This document shows, piece after piece, positions 13,771 to 20,797 of a stretch of DNA of 20,797 nucleotides. Both the position numbers and the translations under genes were made by a program. Below the pieces are notes generated by a model. The model made no database searches. It saw only the letters and a list, made by a program, of their open reading frames with translations, and was not told the origin of the DNA. The first letter of the stretch is position 1. Each line of letters starts with the position of its first letter. Location of the stretch: the NCBI GenBank assembly GCA_910576845.1, contig CAJTJA010000042.1:1-20797 (forward strand). Reading direction: 5' to 3'. This stretch comes from an uncultured Oscillibacter sp. Its GTDB lineage: Bacteria; Bacillota; Clostridia; Oscillospirales; Oscillospiraceae.

Positions 13771-15903
13771 ATGAAAGACAAAATTTTCGGCGTCTTGCAG
13801 CGGGTGGGCCGCTCGTTCATGCTGCCCATCGCCCTGCTGCCTGTGGCGGGCCTGCTCCTAGGCATCGGCAGCTCGTTCACCAATCAAACCATGCTGGAAG
13901 CTTATGGCCTTACCGGCGTTATCTATGAAGGCGGAATCGCTTACACCGTCCTGGATATCATGAACCAATGCGGAAGCGCCGTCTTCAACAACCTGGCCCT
14001 GCTCTTCGCTATGGGCGTAGCCATCGGCATGGCGAAGAAGGAAAAGGAAGTGGCGGCCCTCTCCGGTGCGATTGCGTATCTCGTCATGAATACAGCCATT
14101 TCCGCTATGATTACCGCCCGGGGCGGCGTGGAGGCCATGGCGGCCAACACCACTACCTCCACCCTGGGCATCACAACTCTGCAAATGGGCGTTTTCGGCG
14201 GCATCATCGTGGGTCTGGGTGTGGCAGCGCTTCATAACCGCTTCTACAAAATTCAACTGCCCCAAGTGCTGTCCTTCTTCGGCGGCACCCGCTTCGTGCC
14301 CATCGTCTGCACCGCCGTCTTCGTGGCAGTGGGCATCGCCATGTTCTTTGTCTGGCCCATCGTCCAGATGGGCATTGCCGCCCTGGGCGATCTGGTCATC
14401 CGCTCCGGCTACGCAGGCACTTGGATTTATGGTCTTTTAGAGAGGGCGCTGATTCCCTTCGGCCTGCACCACGTCTTCTACATGCCCTTCTGGCAGACCG
14501 CTGTAGGCGGCAGCGCCATTGTAGACGGCGTAGCCATCCAGGGGGCTCAGAACATCTTCTTCGCGGAGCTGGCTTCCAAGTCCACGGAGGTTTTCTCCGT
14601 CTCCGCCACCCGCTTCATGGCCGGCAAGTTCCCCCTGATGATTTTCGGTCTTCCGGGTGCGGCCCTGGCCATGTACCGGGCAGCGAAGCCGGAGAAGCGG
14701 AAGGTTGCCGGCGGCCTCCTGGCATCCGCCGCTCTGACCGCCATGCTGACGGGCATCACGGAACCTCTGGAGTTTACCTTCCTCTTTGTTGCCCCTCTGA
14801 TGTACGCCGTGCACTGTATCTATGCCGGACTCTCATATATGCTGATGCACATTTTCGGCGTGGGCGTGGGCATGACATTCTCCGGCGGCGTCATTGATCT
14901 GACCCTCTTCGGCATCATGCAGGGCAACGCCAAGACCCACTGGATCTGGATTGTCATCGTGGGCGCGGTGTACTTCGTGCTGTACTACTTCACCTTCTAT
15001 TTCATGATTACAAAAATGGACCTCAAGACCCCTGGCCGGGAGAACGAGGGTGAGGAGACCAGGCTCTTTACCCGCTCCGACTTCAAGGCCAAGACCGGCG
15101 TGGGTCCCGACGGCTCCGCTTCCGCCGTGTCCGACCCGGTATCCGCTCTGATTCTCAAGGGACTGGGCGGCAAAGCAAATCTCTCCGACGTGGACTGCTG
15201 TGCCACCCGCCTTCGAGTAACGGTCATCGACCCGGAAAATGTCTCCGACGCGCTCTTGAAGCAGTCCGGCGCTTCCGGCGTCATCCACAAGGGCAACGGC
15301 GTCCAGGTGGTCTACGGTCCTCAGGTAGCTGTCATCAAGTCCAATCTGGTAGACTTCATGGAACGTCCGGAAGCAGACCGGCTGGACGCCGTGTCCGCCC
15401 CCTCTCCTGCGGCTCCGGCCACAGAGAAGTCCCCCGCCCCGACGAAGAAGGACGCGGTGCTGGCGGCTCACATGAACGGCACGGTGGTCCCCATGGCGGA
15501 GGTCCAGGACGAGGCGTTTTCCAACTGCATCCTGGGCAGCGGCGTGGCTATCGAGCCCAGCGAGGGCAAGCTGTATGCCCCGGCGGATGCTGAAGTCGAC
15601 AACCTCTTCGACACCCATCACGCCATCGGCCTGGTGACGGAGGACGGGGTGGAAATCCTGCTCCACATCGGCATCAACACTGTGGAGCTGGGGGGCAGGC
15701 ACTTCGAGGCCCATGTGGATGCCGGGCAGAAGGTGAAGAAGGGCGATCTGCTGATTTCCTTCGACATGGAGGCGGTCAAAGCCGCCGGCTACCTGCTGAC
15801 CACCCCTATGATCATCTGCAATACCGAGGACTATCAAAGTATCACCGCCTTGGCAGCAGGGGAAATTCAGACCGGAAGCGCCCTGCTGGAAATAAAGGGA
15901 TAA
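13771..15903 (+). CDS. ptsG: PTS permease EIICBA, glucose family
   Basis: This 710-residue sugar permease has domains C-B-A as in Bacillus PtsG. EIIC (about 1-420) has FGVLQRVGRSFMLPIALLPV, the ERALIPFGLHHVFYMPFW loop and LTGITEPLEFTFLFVAPL. EIIB (about 450-530) has the phospho-acceptor Cys477 in DCCATRLRVTV, with a second Cys just before it where relatives usually have another residue. A Pro/Ala-rich linker (about 545-565) leads to EIIA (about 570-710) with His617 (THHAIGL) and phospho-acceptor His632 (LLHIGINTVEL). It takes up and phosphorylates a hexose using HPr phosphate. Glucose is most likely, N-acetylglucosamine or maltose possible. AAGGAGG (13757-13763) is 7 nt upstream. Expression should depend on LicT through RAT 2. 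A dispersed repeat begins directly after the stop codon. Confidence 0.93.
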   Translation: MKDKIFGVLQRVGRSFMLPIALLPVAGLLLGIGSSFTNQTMLEAYGLTGVIYEGGIAYTVLDIMNQCGSAVFNNLALLFAMGVAIGMAKKEKEVAALSGAIAYLVMNTAISAMITARGGVEAMAANTTTSTLGITTLQMGVFGGIIVGLGVAALHNRFYKIQLPQVLSFFGGTRFVPIVCTAVFVAVGIAMFFVWPIVQMGIAALGDLVIRSGYAGTWIYGLLERALIPFGLHHVFYMPFWQTAVGGSAIVDGVAIQGAQNIFFAELASKSTEVFSVSATRFMAGKFPLMIFGLPGAALAMYRAAKPEKRKVAGGLLASAALTAMLTGITEPLEFTFLFVAPLMYAVHCIYAGLSYMLMHIFGVGVGMTFSGGVIDLTLFGIMQGNAKTHWIWIVIVGAVYFVLYYFTFYFMITKMDLKTPGRENEGEETRLFTRSDFKAKTGVGPDGSASAVSDPVSALILKGLGGKANLSDVDCCATRLRVTVIDPENVSDALLKQSGASGVIHKGNGVQVVYGPQVAVIKSNLVDFMERPEADRLDAVSAPSPAAPATEKSPAPTKKDAVLAAHMNGTVVPMAEVQDEAFSNCILGSGVAIEPSEGKLYAPADAEVDNLFDTHHAIGLVTEDGVEILLHIGINTVELGGRHFEAHVDAGQKVKKGDLLISFDMEAVKAAGYLLTTPMIICNTEDYQSITALAAGEIQTGSALLEIKG

Positions 15904-16054
15904 ACCGGTATAGCCAACATAGTTGAAAAGAAATATTTCCTTCTTTTCAACCGGCGGGTCAAATGTCTGCCGGGGAGCAAAGCGCCCATGCGTTTGCTAT
16001 GAAGCCAAGCACAAAGCGCCCTTTTCAAAAATTTAAGAGGGCGCGTTGTAAAAA
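15904..16054 (-). repeat. Dispersed hairpin repeat, copy B
   Basis: This is the inverted partner of 3346-3490. It starts directly after the ptsG stop codon with CCGGTATAGCC. Its hairpins are GTTGAAAAGAA/TTCTTTTCAAC (15922-15932/15941-15951, 11 perfect bp), a CCGGC/GCCGG stem and GCGCCCT/AGGGCGC near 16017-16044. Blocks of 12-16 bp are identical to copy A. Orientation relative to the gene before it is the same as for copy A, so both lie sense-wise in a 3' untranslated region. Confidence 0.8.
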
Positions 16055-16094
16055 TGACAGGCTCCGTGGGCACAGCTGCCCGCGGGGCCTGTCA
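16050..16094 (-). terminator. Strong terminator of the minus-strand membrane protein gene
   Basis: Arms 16055-16072 and 16077-16094 pair over 18 positions (TGACAGGC/GCCTGTCA outside, CCGTGGGCA/TGCCCGCGG inside, two G-U) with a 4-nt loop. On the minus strand five T follow directly (A5 at 16050-16054). It may also act weakly on the ptsG transcript from the other side. Confidence 0.8.
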
Positions 16095-16134
16095 AATTAT
16101 CAAAGTCAATATTGCCGGCGCAATTATATAGGGG

Positions 16135-16228
16135 CTGCTTTTTCTCAGCCGGCAGACCTGCGCTCCGCCGGGGCGCAAAGCGTGTCCGCGTTTTCTATAG
16201 GGGCGGGACCAGAAGAGCGTTCCAAAAA
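16135..16228 (-). repeat. Dispersed hairpin repeat, degenerate copy C
   Basis: Read on the minus strand it keeps the copy A core TTTGCGCCCCGGCGGA, then GCCGGCTGA, and an upstream TTTTTGGAACGC similar to the element's other end. The AAAAGAAG hairpin and the variable hairpin are lost or unrecognisable. The inner part is flanked by direct repeats TATAGGGG (16127-16134 and 16196-16203). Confidence 0.5.
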
Positions 16229-16268
16229 CAGCCCGGGCAGATAAGGGGGATTCCTTTGGCGAAAACGG

Positions 16269-18050
16269 TCAATTATCCCAATCAATATGCTCGAAACCTG
16301 TGGCGGGAACAATGCCATGGGATGGGAACTCCGCTCCTTCCAGCACATAAGTGTAACGGATATGGTCCCGCACGTTCAGCAGCACCGCCAAAGGCACCTC
16401 CGCAGAATTGAAATCCAAATATCCCAGGCTGTTTTCCATGCGAACATAATAATGGGTGTTGCCGCCAATAACCGCACTGCGGATTTCGGCCACAATGCCC
16501 TCCTGCTCCTGGGCGTCTCCGGCGGCGGGCTTCTGCTCTCCCGCGGCGATCAGCCCCCGGTGGGCCAGGGTCTGCCGGTAATTCATTTCGCATTCAGCAA
16601 CGGTGCTGCCGGTGGAGACCACGTCGTACTGCTGGACATTCACCATGGCAAACATCTTCACCAGGCCATCCGCACCCTTCAAAGCCATGAAGTAGGTGGG
16701 CTGTCCCGCAATGTTCAGCAGAAGCGGAAATGTGGCCTTGTAGTTCATCATTTGAACCTGGCTCTGCGCGGAGTCCATGGCGGAAAACTCCTCTGCACCG
16801 GCAATGGGATAGAACCGGGTATCCTTCGTCCGCTGGTTGGATAAAATAAACCCGATATTCGACTCGTCGGAGGTAACAGAGGTAACGCCGGTGTACATAT
16901 ACACGTCATCCTCCATAGCAATATAATTATAGCCGTCGGTCGTAACCGTCACGTCCTTCTGGCCGAACATGGAGTTCAGGAAGCCGTTGTGATACATGCC
17001 ATAATAATCATACTGCTGAACAATGATGTCGGCCGAATACAGCCGGTCCACCCAGTTGGGAACCTGTTCATGATACTCGCTCTCACCGGTGACGGCGTTT
17101 ACCAATACCGCCCCCTTCACGTCTATGCCGCCAAAGAGGCCGATGGTCCGCACAATGCGGGAGCAGACCCAGTAAGGCGTTCCCTCCTCGTTAATTTCGA
17201 AGACCGGCTCGTCAAACATCATGGTAGGATAATGGAACCGGAGATGGCGGTAAAGATTCCGGCCGAAATGCTCCGCCACGGTGTACTTCATCCCTTCCGC
17301 CAGGCGGACTACTTCGGCCTCCTGGCTCACCATGTCAATGATGATATAGGCAGGAAGCCCGTCCCCCCGGTTGGTGAACCACTTGATTAAGTCTCCGTAG
17401 CGCAGGGAGGTGACCCGAACCGGGCGGCCCTGGTAGTTGATCTGGGTATAGGTAGGCAGGATTTCAAACTGTGACACCATGTCCGCCAGCTCACCCAGCT
17501 TCCGGGTACCCAGGCGGGCGGCAGAGTCCGCGTCCAGCATGGGAATCTGATCGTAGGAAATTTCCTCCACCTCGGCGGTAAAATCTCCGGCCTGAATAGG
17601 AAGAAGCTCACTGTAGCTCCCGGCCCGGAGCACTACCCAGCTGCTGAGAACTCCCAGAGCCAGAACTGCGGCAAGCGCCACCACCGTCAAAAATGGGATG
17701 GCGCACTGCTTGCGGACAAAACCGAAATAGCCCTTGAGGCCGCCGTCCGTCTGAAAACCGGAAGTAAAGGCGGCACAGACGCAATAGACAGCGCAGAGGA
17801 GAAACACAAAGACATAAAACTCCTCGGCGTGAAGGTTTATGGCGGGAAGCTCCAGATAGAAATAAACCAAGCCAAAAACCAAAGTCACCAGCAGGTTGAG
17901 GATTGTGCGGCTGAAAACGCCGCCCACCGCGCGGCGCGGCTTTCTGGCCTTCCTGGAACGGGAGGCCCCTCCTCCCTGAAAGCCCTCCGGATTAAACCCG
18001 CCTCCAAAAGCGCCGGGATCAAAACCGCCAAACTGAAATACAAACGGCAT
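16269..18050 (-). CDS. Membrane-anchored protein of unknown function with a large extracytoplasmic region
   Basis: I do not recognise this 593-residue protein. Residues 1-30 are a Gly/Phe-rich head (FGGFDPGAFGGGFNPEGF), 31-41 a very basic stretch (RSRKARKPRR), then three membrane helices at about 47-70, 76-97 and 116-141. Some 450 residues follow, probably outside the cell, with many Tyr and the segment PYWVCSRIVRT ... VLVNAVTGE, which resembles PepSY-type modules. There is no protease or hydrolase motif I can see. ATG 18050 is chosen because AAAGGAG (18061-18067) is 10 nt upstream and a promoter lies just above it; the longer in-frame extension upstream runs through that promoter. The gene stands alone, with its own promoter and terminator. 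Confidence 0.8.
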   Translation of the reverse strand: MPFVFQFGGFDPGAFGGGFNPEGFQGGGASRSRKARKPRRAVGGVFSRTILNLLVTLVFGLVYFYLELPAINLHAEEFYVFVFLLCAVYCVCAAFTSGFQTDGGLKGYFGFVRKQCAIPFLTVVALAAVLALGVLSSWVVLRAGSYSELLPIQAGDFTAEVEEISYDQIPMLDADSAARLGTRKLGELADMVSQFEILPTYTQINYQGRPVRVTSLRYGDLIKWFTNRGDGLPAYIIIDMVSQEAEVVRLAEGMKYTVAEHFGRNLYRHLRFHYPTMMFDEPVFEINEEGTPYWVCSRIVRTIGLFGGIDVKGAVLVNAVTGESEYHEQVPNWVDRLYSADIIVQQYDYYGMYHNGFLNSMFGQKDVTVTTDGYNYIAMEDDVYMYTGVTSVTSDESNIGFILSNQRTKDTRFYPIAGAEEFSAMDSAQSQVQMMNYKATFPLLLNIAGQPTYFMALKGADGLVKMFAMVNVQQYDVVSTGSTVAECEMNYRQTLAHRGLIAAGEQKPAAGDAQEQEGIVAEIRSAVIGGNTHYYVRMENSLGYLDFNSAEVPLAVLLNVRDHIRYTYVLEGAEFPSHGIVPATGFEHIDWDN

Positions 18051-18084
18051 ATGAAAACCGCTCCTTTCTTTTATCGTCAGCAAT

Positions 18085-18113
18085 ATTTTACAGGGAAAGT
18101 GTGAACAAATCAA
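18085..18113 (-). promoter_or_regulatory. Promoter of the membrane protein gene
   Basis: On the minus strand, TTGATT (18108-18113) and TAAAAT (18085-18090) are separated by exactly 17 bp. The -10 ends 34 bp before the start codon at 18050. Confidence 0.65.
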
Positions 18114-18179
18114 GTTTACCCAGCTATGGACAAAATCAGCCGATAAAACCCTCCCCCAGTCCCCCCGGATTCGCTCGGC

Positions 18180-18208
18180 TTGACAACTCCTTCCAAAAAT
18201 GCTATAGT
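18180..18208 (+). promoter_or_regulatory. Strong promoter of the symporter gene at 18484
   Basis: A perfect TTGACA (18180-18185) and TATAGT (18203-18208) are separated by 17 bp. The start of transcription should be near 18215, about 270 nt before the coding region. Confidence 0.8.
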
Positions 18209-18214
18209 TGATTC

Positions 18215-18470
18215 TAACATTCCGGTCTTTCAGCGGAGTGTTGGCCCCTGCCCGGCTGCGGGCAGAAGCCACAATGAAAGGGGGAAGAGCGCAGTGGATA
18301 AGGCGTACCGGCGCTACCGCCATTTTACGCAGGCATTGCGGGGAGAACCGGCGCCTGCCATGGGCTGTCTAAGGGTGTGAAAAGCAGCCAAAGGCCCTAC
18401 TGGCCGTGGCTGAAAAAGAAACCCGCACTTAACAGACAGCAATCGCAATCTGTGTTCGGGAAGAAATTTT
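18215..18470 (+). other. Long 5' leader of the symporter gene, unexplained
   Basis: About 255 nt lie between the predicted transcription start and the AGGAGG at 18471. It folds locally (CTGCCC/GGGCAG near 18246-18263, GGCTG/CAGCC further down) and is GC-rich with purine-rich loops. It matches no riboswitch or T-box consensus I know, and no clear terminator with a T-run is present. A cis-regulatory RNA is possible but not shown. Confidence 0.35.
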
Positions 18471-18483
18471 AGGAGGAAACGCT

Positions 18484-19674
18484 ATGAAATTTTTGAAAAG
18501 CCTGCCAGGCAAGCTGCTGATTGGCATTGTGGTCGGCATTATCTTCGGACTGTTTCTGCCTGAGAACGTCATGACCATTGTGGTCACTCTGAAGTATGTT
18601 CTGAATCAGCTTATTATGTTCTGCGTGCCCCTGATTGTTATCGGTTTCATTGCCCCCTCTATTACCAAGATGGGCTCCAATGCCACCCGCATGCTGGTGG
18701 TCGCCATTATTATCGCTTATGTCAGCACCGTGCTGGCTACGTTCATGTCCATGATCGCGGGCTACATTCTGGTGCCCTTCCTGCCCATCGCCTCCAGCAT
18801 GGAGGGATTGAAGGAGCTGCCCGGCGTGGCGTTCCAGCTGGATATCCCCCAGATCATGCCCGTGATGAGCGCATTGGTCTTTTCCGTTCTGGTGGGACTC
18901 GCCGCCGTATGGACCAAGGCCAAGACCATCACCGCTGTACTTCAGGAATTCCAGAACATCGTTCTGAGCGTTGTGAAGAAGGTTGTCATTCCCGTCCTGC
19001 CCTTCTTCATTGCACTGACATTCTGCGGCCTCAGCTATGACGGCACCATTACCAAGCAGTTCCCCGCTTTCCTGCTGGCCATCGTCATCGTCATGGCGGG
19101 ACATTACATCTGGATGGCTGTCCTCTATGGGTTTGCCGGCGTCTATTCCGGCCGCAGCGCCATTGAGGTTGTCAAGCACTATGGCCCTGCTTATCTCACC
19201 GCCGTGGGCACCATGTCTTCCGCCGCCACCTTGGCTGTGGCTCTGGAAGGCGCCCGGAAGAGTTCCGTTCTTCGTTCCGACATGGTAGAGTTCGGCGTTC
19301 CTCTGTTCGCCAACATCCATCTGTGCGGTTCTGCCCTGACAGAAACCTTCTTCGTCATGATTGTCTCCAAGGTGCTCTATGGAGAACTGCCCAACATGGG
19401 TTCCATGATTCTCTTCATCCTCCTGCTGGGCATCTTTGCCATCGGCGCTCCCGGCGTTCCTGGCGGCACGGTCATGGCCTCCTTGGGTCTGATTACCGGC
19501 GTCCTGGGCTTTAACGGTGACGGAACCGCTTTGATGCTGGCTATTTTCGCCCTGCAGGACAGCTTCGGCACCGCCTGCAATGTCACCGGCGACGGTGCGC
19601 TGACCCTGATCCTCACCGGCTATGCCGAAAGGCACGGCATCAAAGAGCAGGCGATTAAAGCCATTGATCTCTGA
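18484..19674 (+). CDS. Dicarboxylate/amino acid:cation symporter (DAACS family)
   Basis: This 396-residue membrane protein has the fold features of GltPh/SstT-type carriers, which move acidic or neutral amino acids or C4-dicarboxylates with Na+ or H+. The start KSLPGKLLIGIVVGIIFGLFLPE is TM1. The hairpin-1 serine motif is MSSAATLAVALEG (244-256), with one Ser fewer than the classic SSS. Hairpin-2 is GAPGVPGGTVM (321-331), and the TM8 binding motif is ACNVTGDGALTL (364-375), where the glutamate carriers have an Asp binding the substrate amine. AGGAGG (18471-18476) is 7 nt before the ATG. Substrate is not assignable from sequence. It has its own strong promoter, long leader and terminator. Confidence 0.93.
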   Translation: MKFLKSLPGKLLIGIVVGIIFGLFLPENVMTIVVTLKYVLNQLIMFCVPLIVIGFIAPSITKMGSNATRMLVVAIIIAYVSTVLATFMSMIAGYILVPFLPIASSMEGLKELPGVAFQLDIPQIMPVMSALVFSVLVGLAAVWTKAKTITAVLQEFQNIVLSVVKKVVIPVLPFFIALTFCGLSYDGTITKQFPAFLLAIVIVMAGHYIWMAVLYGFAGVYSGRSAIEVVKHYGPAYLTAVGTMSSAATLAVALEGARKSSVLRSDMVEFGVPLFANIHLCGSALTETFFVMIVSKVLYGELPNMGSMILFILLLGIFAIGAPGVPGGTVMASLGLITGVLGFNGDGTALMLAIFALQDSFGTACNVTGDGALTLILTGYAERHGIKEQAIKAIDL

Positions 19675-19724
19675 TTTTCTCTCTTAATTTTTCACAAGTC
19701 CGCTCCGAAGCATAAACAGCGGCT

Positions 19725-19770
19725 AAAACCCCCCTTGATATAGGAATCAGCCTATATCAAGGGGGGTTTT
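19725..19770 (+). terminator. Very strong, symmetrical intrinsic terminator
   Basis: Perfect 20-bp arms (19725-19744 and 19751-19770) enclose the loop AATCAG. The outer ends are AAAA and TTTT, next to six C and six G, so it can work on both strands. It ends the symporter transcript and may shield the minus-strand lipoprotein region. Confidence 0.95.
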
Positions 19771-20033
19771 GTTATGCTGGTATAAGCTGTCCCGCGTATC
19801 ATCATAGAGACAGCCGTCAAGTAAAATACGATCAACGCAGCGGAAAAGGAGCGTCAGCTTCTTTTTCGCTTACCTGTGCATAACATGGCATATGTTCCTC
19901 AGAAACAGACACAAAAGACCAAATACGCAGCTCGCCGCGCTGCCAGGCACACTGCATCAAAAAATTCTGTTCAGCCGCGCGGCTATAAAGCGAATGAAAC
20001 GTGGCTCATACCAAAACCGCTTAAAAATGCTGT
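19771..20033. other. Intergenic region, no gene seen
   Basis: No coding frame with a ribosome binding site is found. The 12-bp palindrome AGCCGCGCGGCT lies at 19973-19984, with a run of six A before it (19959-19964), which on the minus strand could form a weak terminator for the lipoprotein transcript. Nothing else stands out. Confidence 0.4.
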
Positions 20034-20614
20034 TCACTGGTTCTGCCAGCGCTTCCGCTCTATAGACGCGGCGTGCTCCTGCTCCATCACGTCCAGAAGT
20101 CCCGCGATACGGCCGGAGGGATAGCGCTCCCGGCAGGCCGCCAGGGTGCCGGCAAACGGTATGTGGTTGTCATGCCCAGCGGCATCGGCAAAGGCAATGT
20201 GGCGGCAGATCACCTCTGATGCCAGGAGCTGATCCCAGTAGTCCATCCGCTGATCCCCCATCAGGGTCAAATAGGCCAGCATGGTATTGGGGGCCTTCCG
20301 CAGTTCGTCAGACAAATCTTGGAGGCCGCGCTGTCTGATGACAATAAAAAGGCAATCAGGCGGTCCAGAGAAAGCGAGGACGCTCCGCCGTAAACTGCCG
20401 GGTCCCCAATGGGGTCCTCCACAATGCCGTAATCTTTGGCATTGATGCTGACCGTCTGCCACTCTGTCTCCTCCAGCTCCGGGAAACCGTACAGGACCAG
20501 CGGTGCTTCTTCCGGCGTCGCTTCGGATGGCGAAGCCTCCTGCCCGCCGCAGGCGGCAAGCAGGAGGCACAGCGCCAACGCCAGAGCAGTGATGCCCTTG
20601 ACGTTTCGTCTCAT
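20034..20614 (-). pseudogene. Lipoprotein gene with a single frameshift
   Basis: The start MRRNVKGITALALALCLLLAACGG is a lipoprotein signal peptide with lipobox LAAC, then a Ser/Glu/Pro linker. The frame that starts at 20614 runs into noncoding-like sequence after SLDRLIAF and stops at 20267. The neighbouring frame continues protein-like sequence (QRGLQDLSDELRKAPNTMLA ... LLDVMEQEHAASIERKRW) to the stop at 20034. Adding one base to the T5 run at 20346-20350 (minus strand) would restore a product of about 193 residues. The function is unknown. The ATG lies 1 nt after the stop codon of the glutamate synthase gene, without a clear Shine-Dalgarno, so it is probably translated by coupling. Sequencing error at the T-run is an alternative. 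Confidence 0.75.
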
Positions 20615-20615
20615 A

Positions 20616-20797
20616 TTACTTGCTCAGGGCCTCGTCGATGGCCTTGGCGGCGGTTTTGCCTGCGCCCATGGCCAGGATGACCGTGGCCGCGCCGGTGACA
20701 GCATCGCCGCCGGCGTAGACCTTCTCCCGGGAGGTCAGGCCGTCCTCGTTCACCACGATGCCGCCCTTCCGGTTGATTTCCAGACCCTTGGTGGTGG
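20616..20797 (-). CDS. gltA: NADPH-dependent glutamate synthase, C-terminal end (partial)
   Basis: Sixty codons are visible before the TAA at 20616-20618; the rest is beyond the window edge. The sequence ends with VYAGGDAVTGAATVILAMGA and GKTAAKAIDEALSK. This is the FAD-binding end motif (GGD, then TVILAMGAGK) of the glutamate synthase small subunit and related NADPH-dependent oxidoreductases (GltA/GltD family). These pass electrons from NADPH for glutamine-to-glutamate conversion. Stand-alone members with other roles, such as the NfnB-type subunit, share this end, so the exact enzyme is not certain. The lipoprotein gene follows 1 nt later. Confidence 0.85.
   Translation of the reverse strand, partial: TTKGLEINRKGGIVVNEDGLTSREKVYAGGDAVTGAATVILAMGAGKTAAKAIDEALSK

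Noticed and set aside
18215..18470. T-box or glycine riboswitch in the symporter leader
   Set aside because: No T-box sequence (AGGGTGGNACCGCG) and no glycine aptamer core were found; only general stems.
1..20797. CRISPR array, rRNA genes or complete insertion sequences
   Set aside because: No regularly spaced identical repeats, no rRNA-like sequence and no transposase gene were seen.

Overview
The window looks like a chromosomal segment of a Gram-positive anaerobe of the class Clostridia, probably an Oscillospiraceae-type gut bacterium. The evidence is moderately high GC, strong AAGGAGG-type ribosome binding sites, many sigma-A-type promoters with 17-bp spacers, a LicT/PtsG-type sugar system and a DUF6809 protein. 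This placement is inferred from gene style; no taxonomic marker such as rRNA is present.

Layout. The left edge cuts a minus-strand response regulator (1-248). About 1 kb with no convincing gene follows, with hairpins and a degenerate repeat pair exactly 500 bp apart. Next come a small DUF6809-type gene (1317-1610) and a complete tyrosine recombinase (1615-2757), lying against the 3' end of a tRNA-Arg(ACG) gene (2882-2958, minus). This is the classic arrangement of an integrated element or its remnant. A 550-bp intergenic region full of hairpins leads to a maltose/galactoside-type O-acetyltransferase (3512-4117, minus) and an NSS-family sodium symporter (4458-6011, minus). A divergent plus-strand gene encodes a DUF2156-GNAT fusion (6194-7597).

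An accessory module follows: a NACHT-type STAND NTPase (7849-9735) with its own promoter, and directly downstream a hybrid sensor histidine kinase (9805-12085) that is broken. The kinase reading frame changes about six times, mostly at homopolymer runs, and its receiver domain has lost an internal segment. The NACHT protein resembles bacterial NLR-like antiphage proteins and is the best candidate here for a defence system.

Next is a self-contained sugar-uptake regulon. A promoter at 12350-12378 is followed by a ribonucleic antiterminator (RAT) and terminator, licT (12688-13530), a second RAT and terminator, and a glucose-family PTS permease EIICBA (13771-15903). LicT should control both its own synthesis and that of the permease by antitermination.

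A dispersed repeat of about 150 bp, built of hairpin modules, occurs after the acetyltransferase gene, directly after the ptsG stop codon, and in a third degenerate copy further on. The right part holds a large membrane-anchored protein of unknown function (16269-18050, minus), a dicarboxylate/amino acid:cation symporter with a 270-nt leader (18484-19674), a very strong terminator, a frameshifted lipoprotein gene (20034-20614, minus) and the C-terminus of an NADPH-dependent glutamate synthase cut by the right edge (20616-20797, minus).
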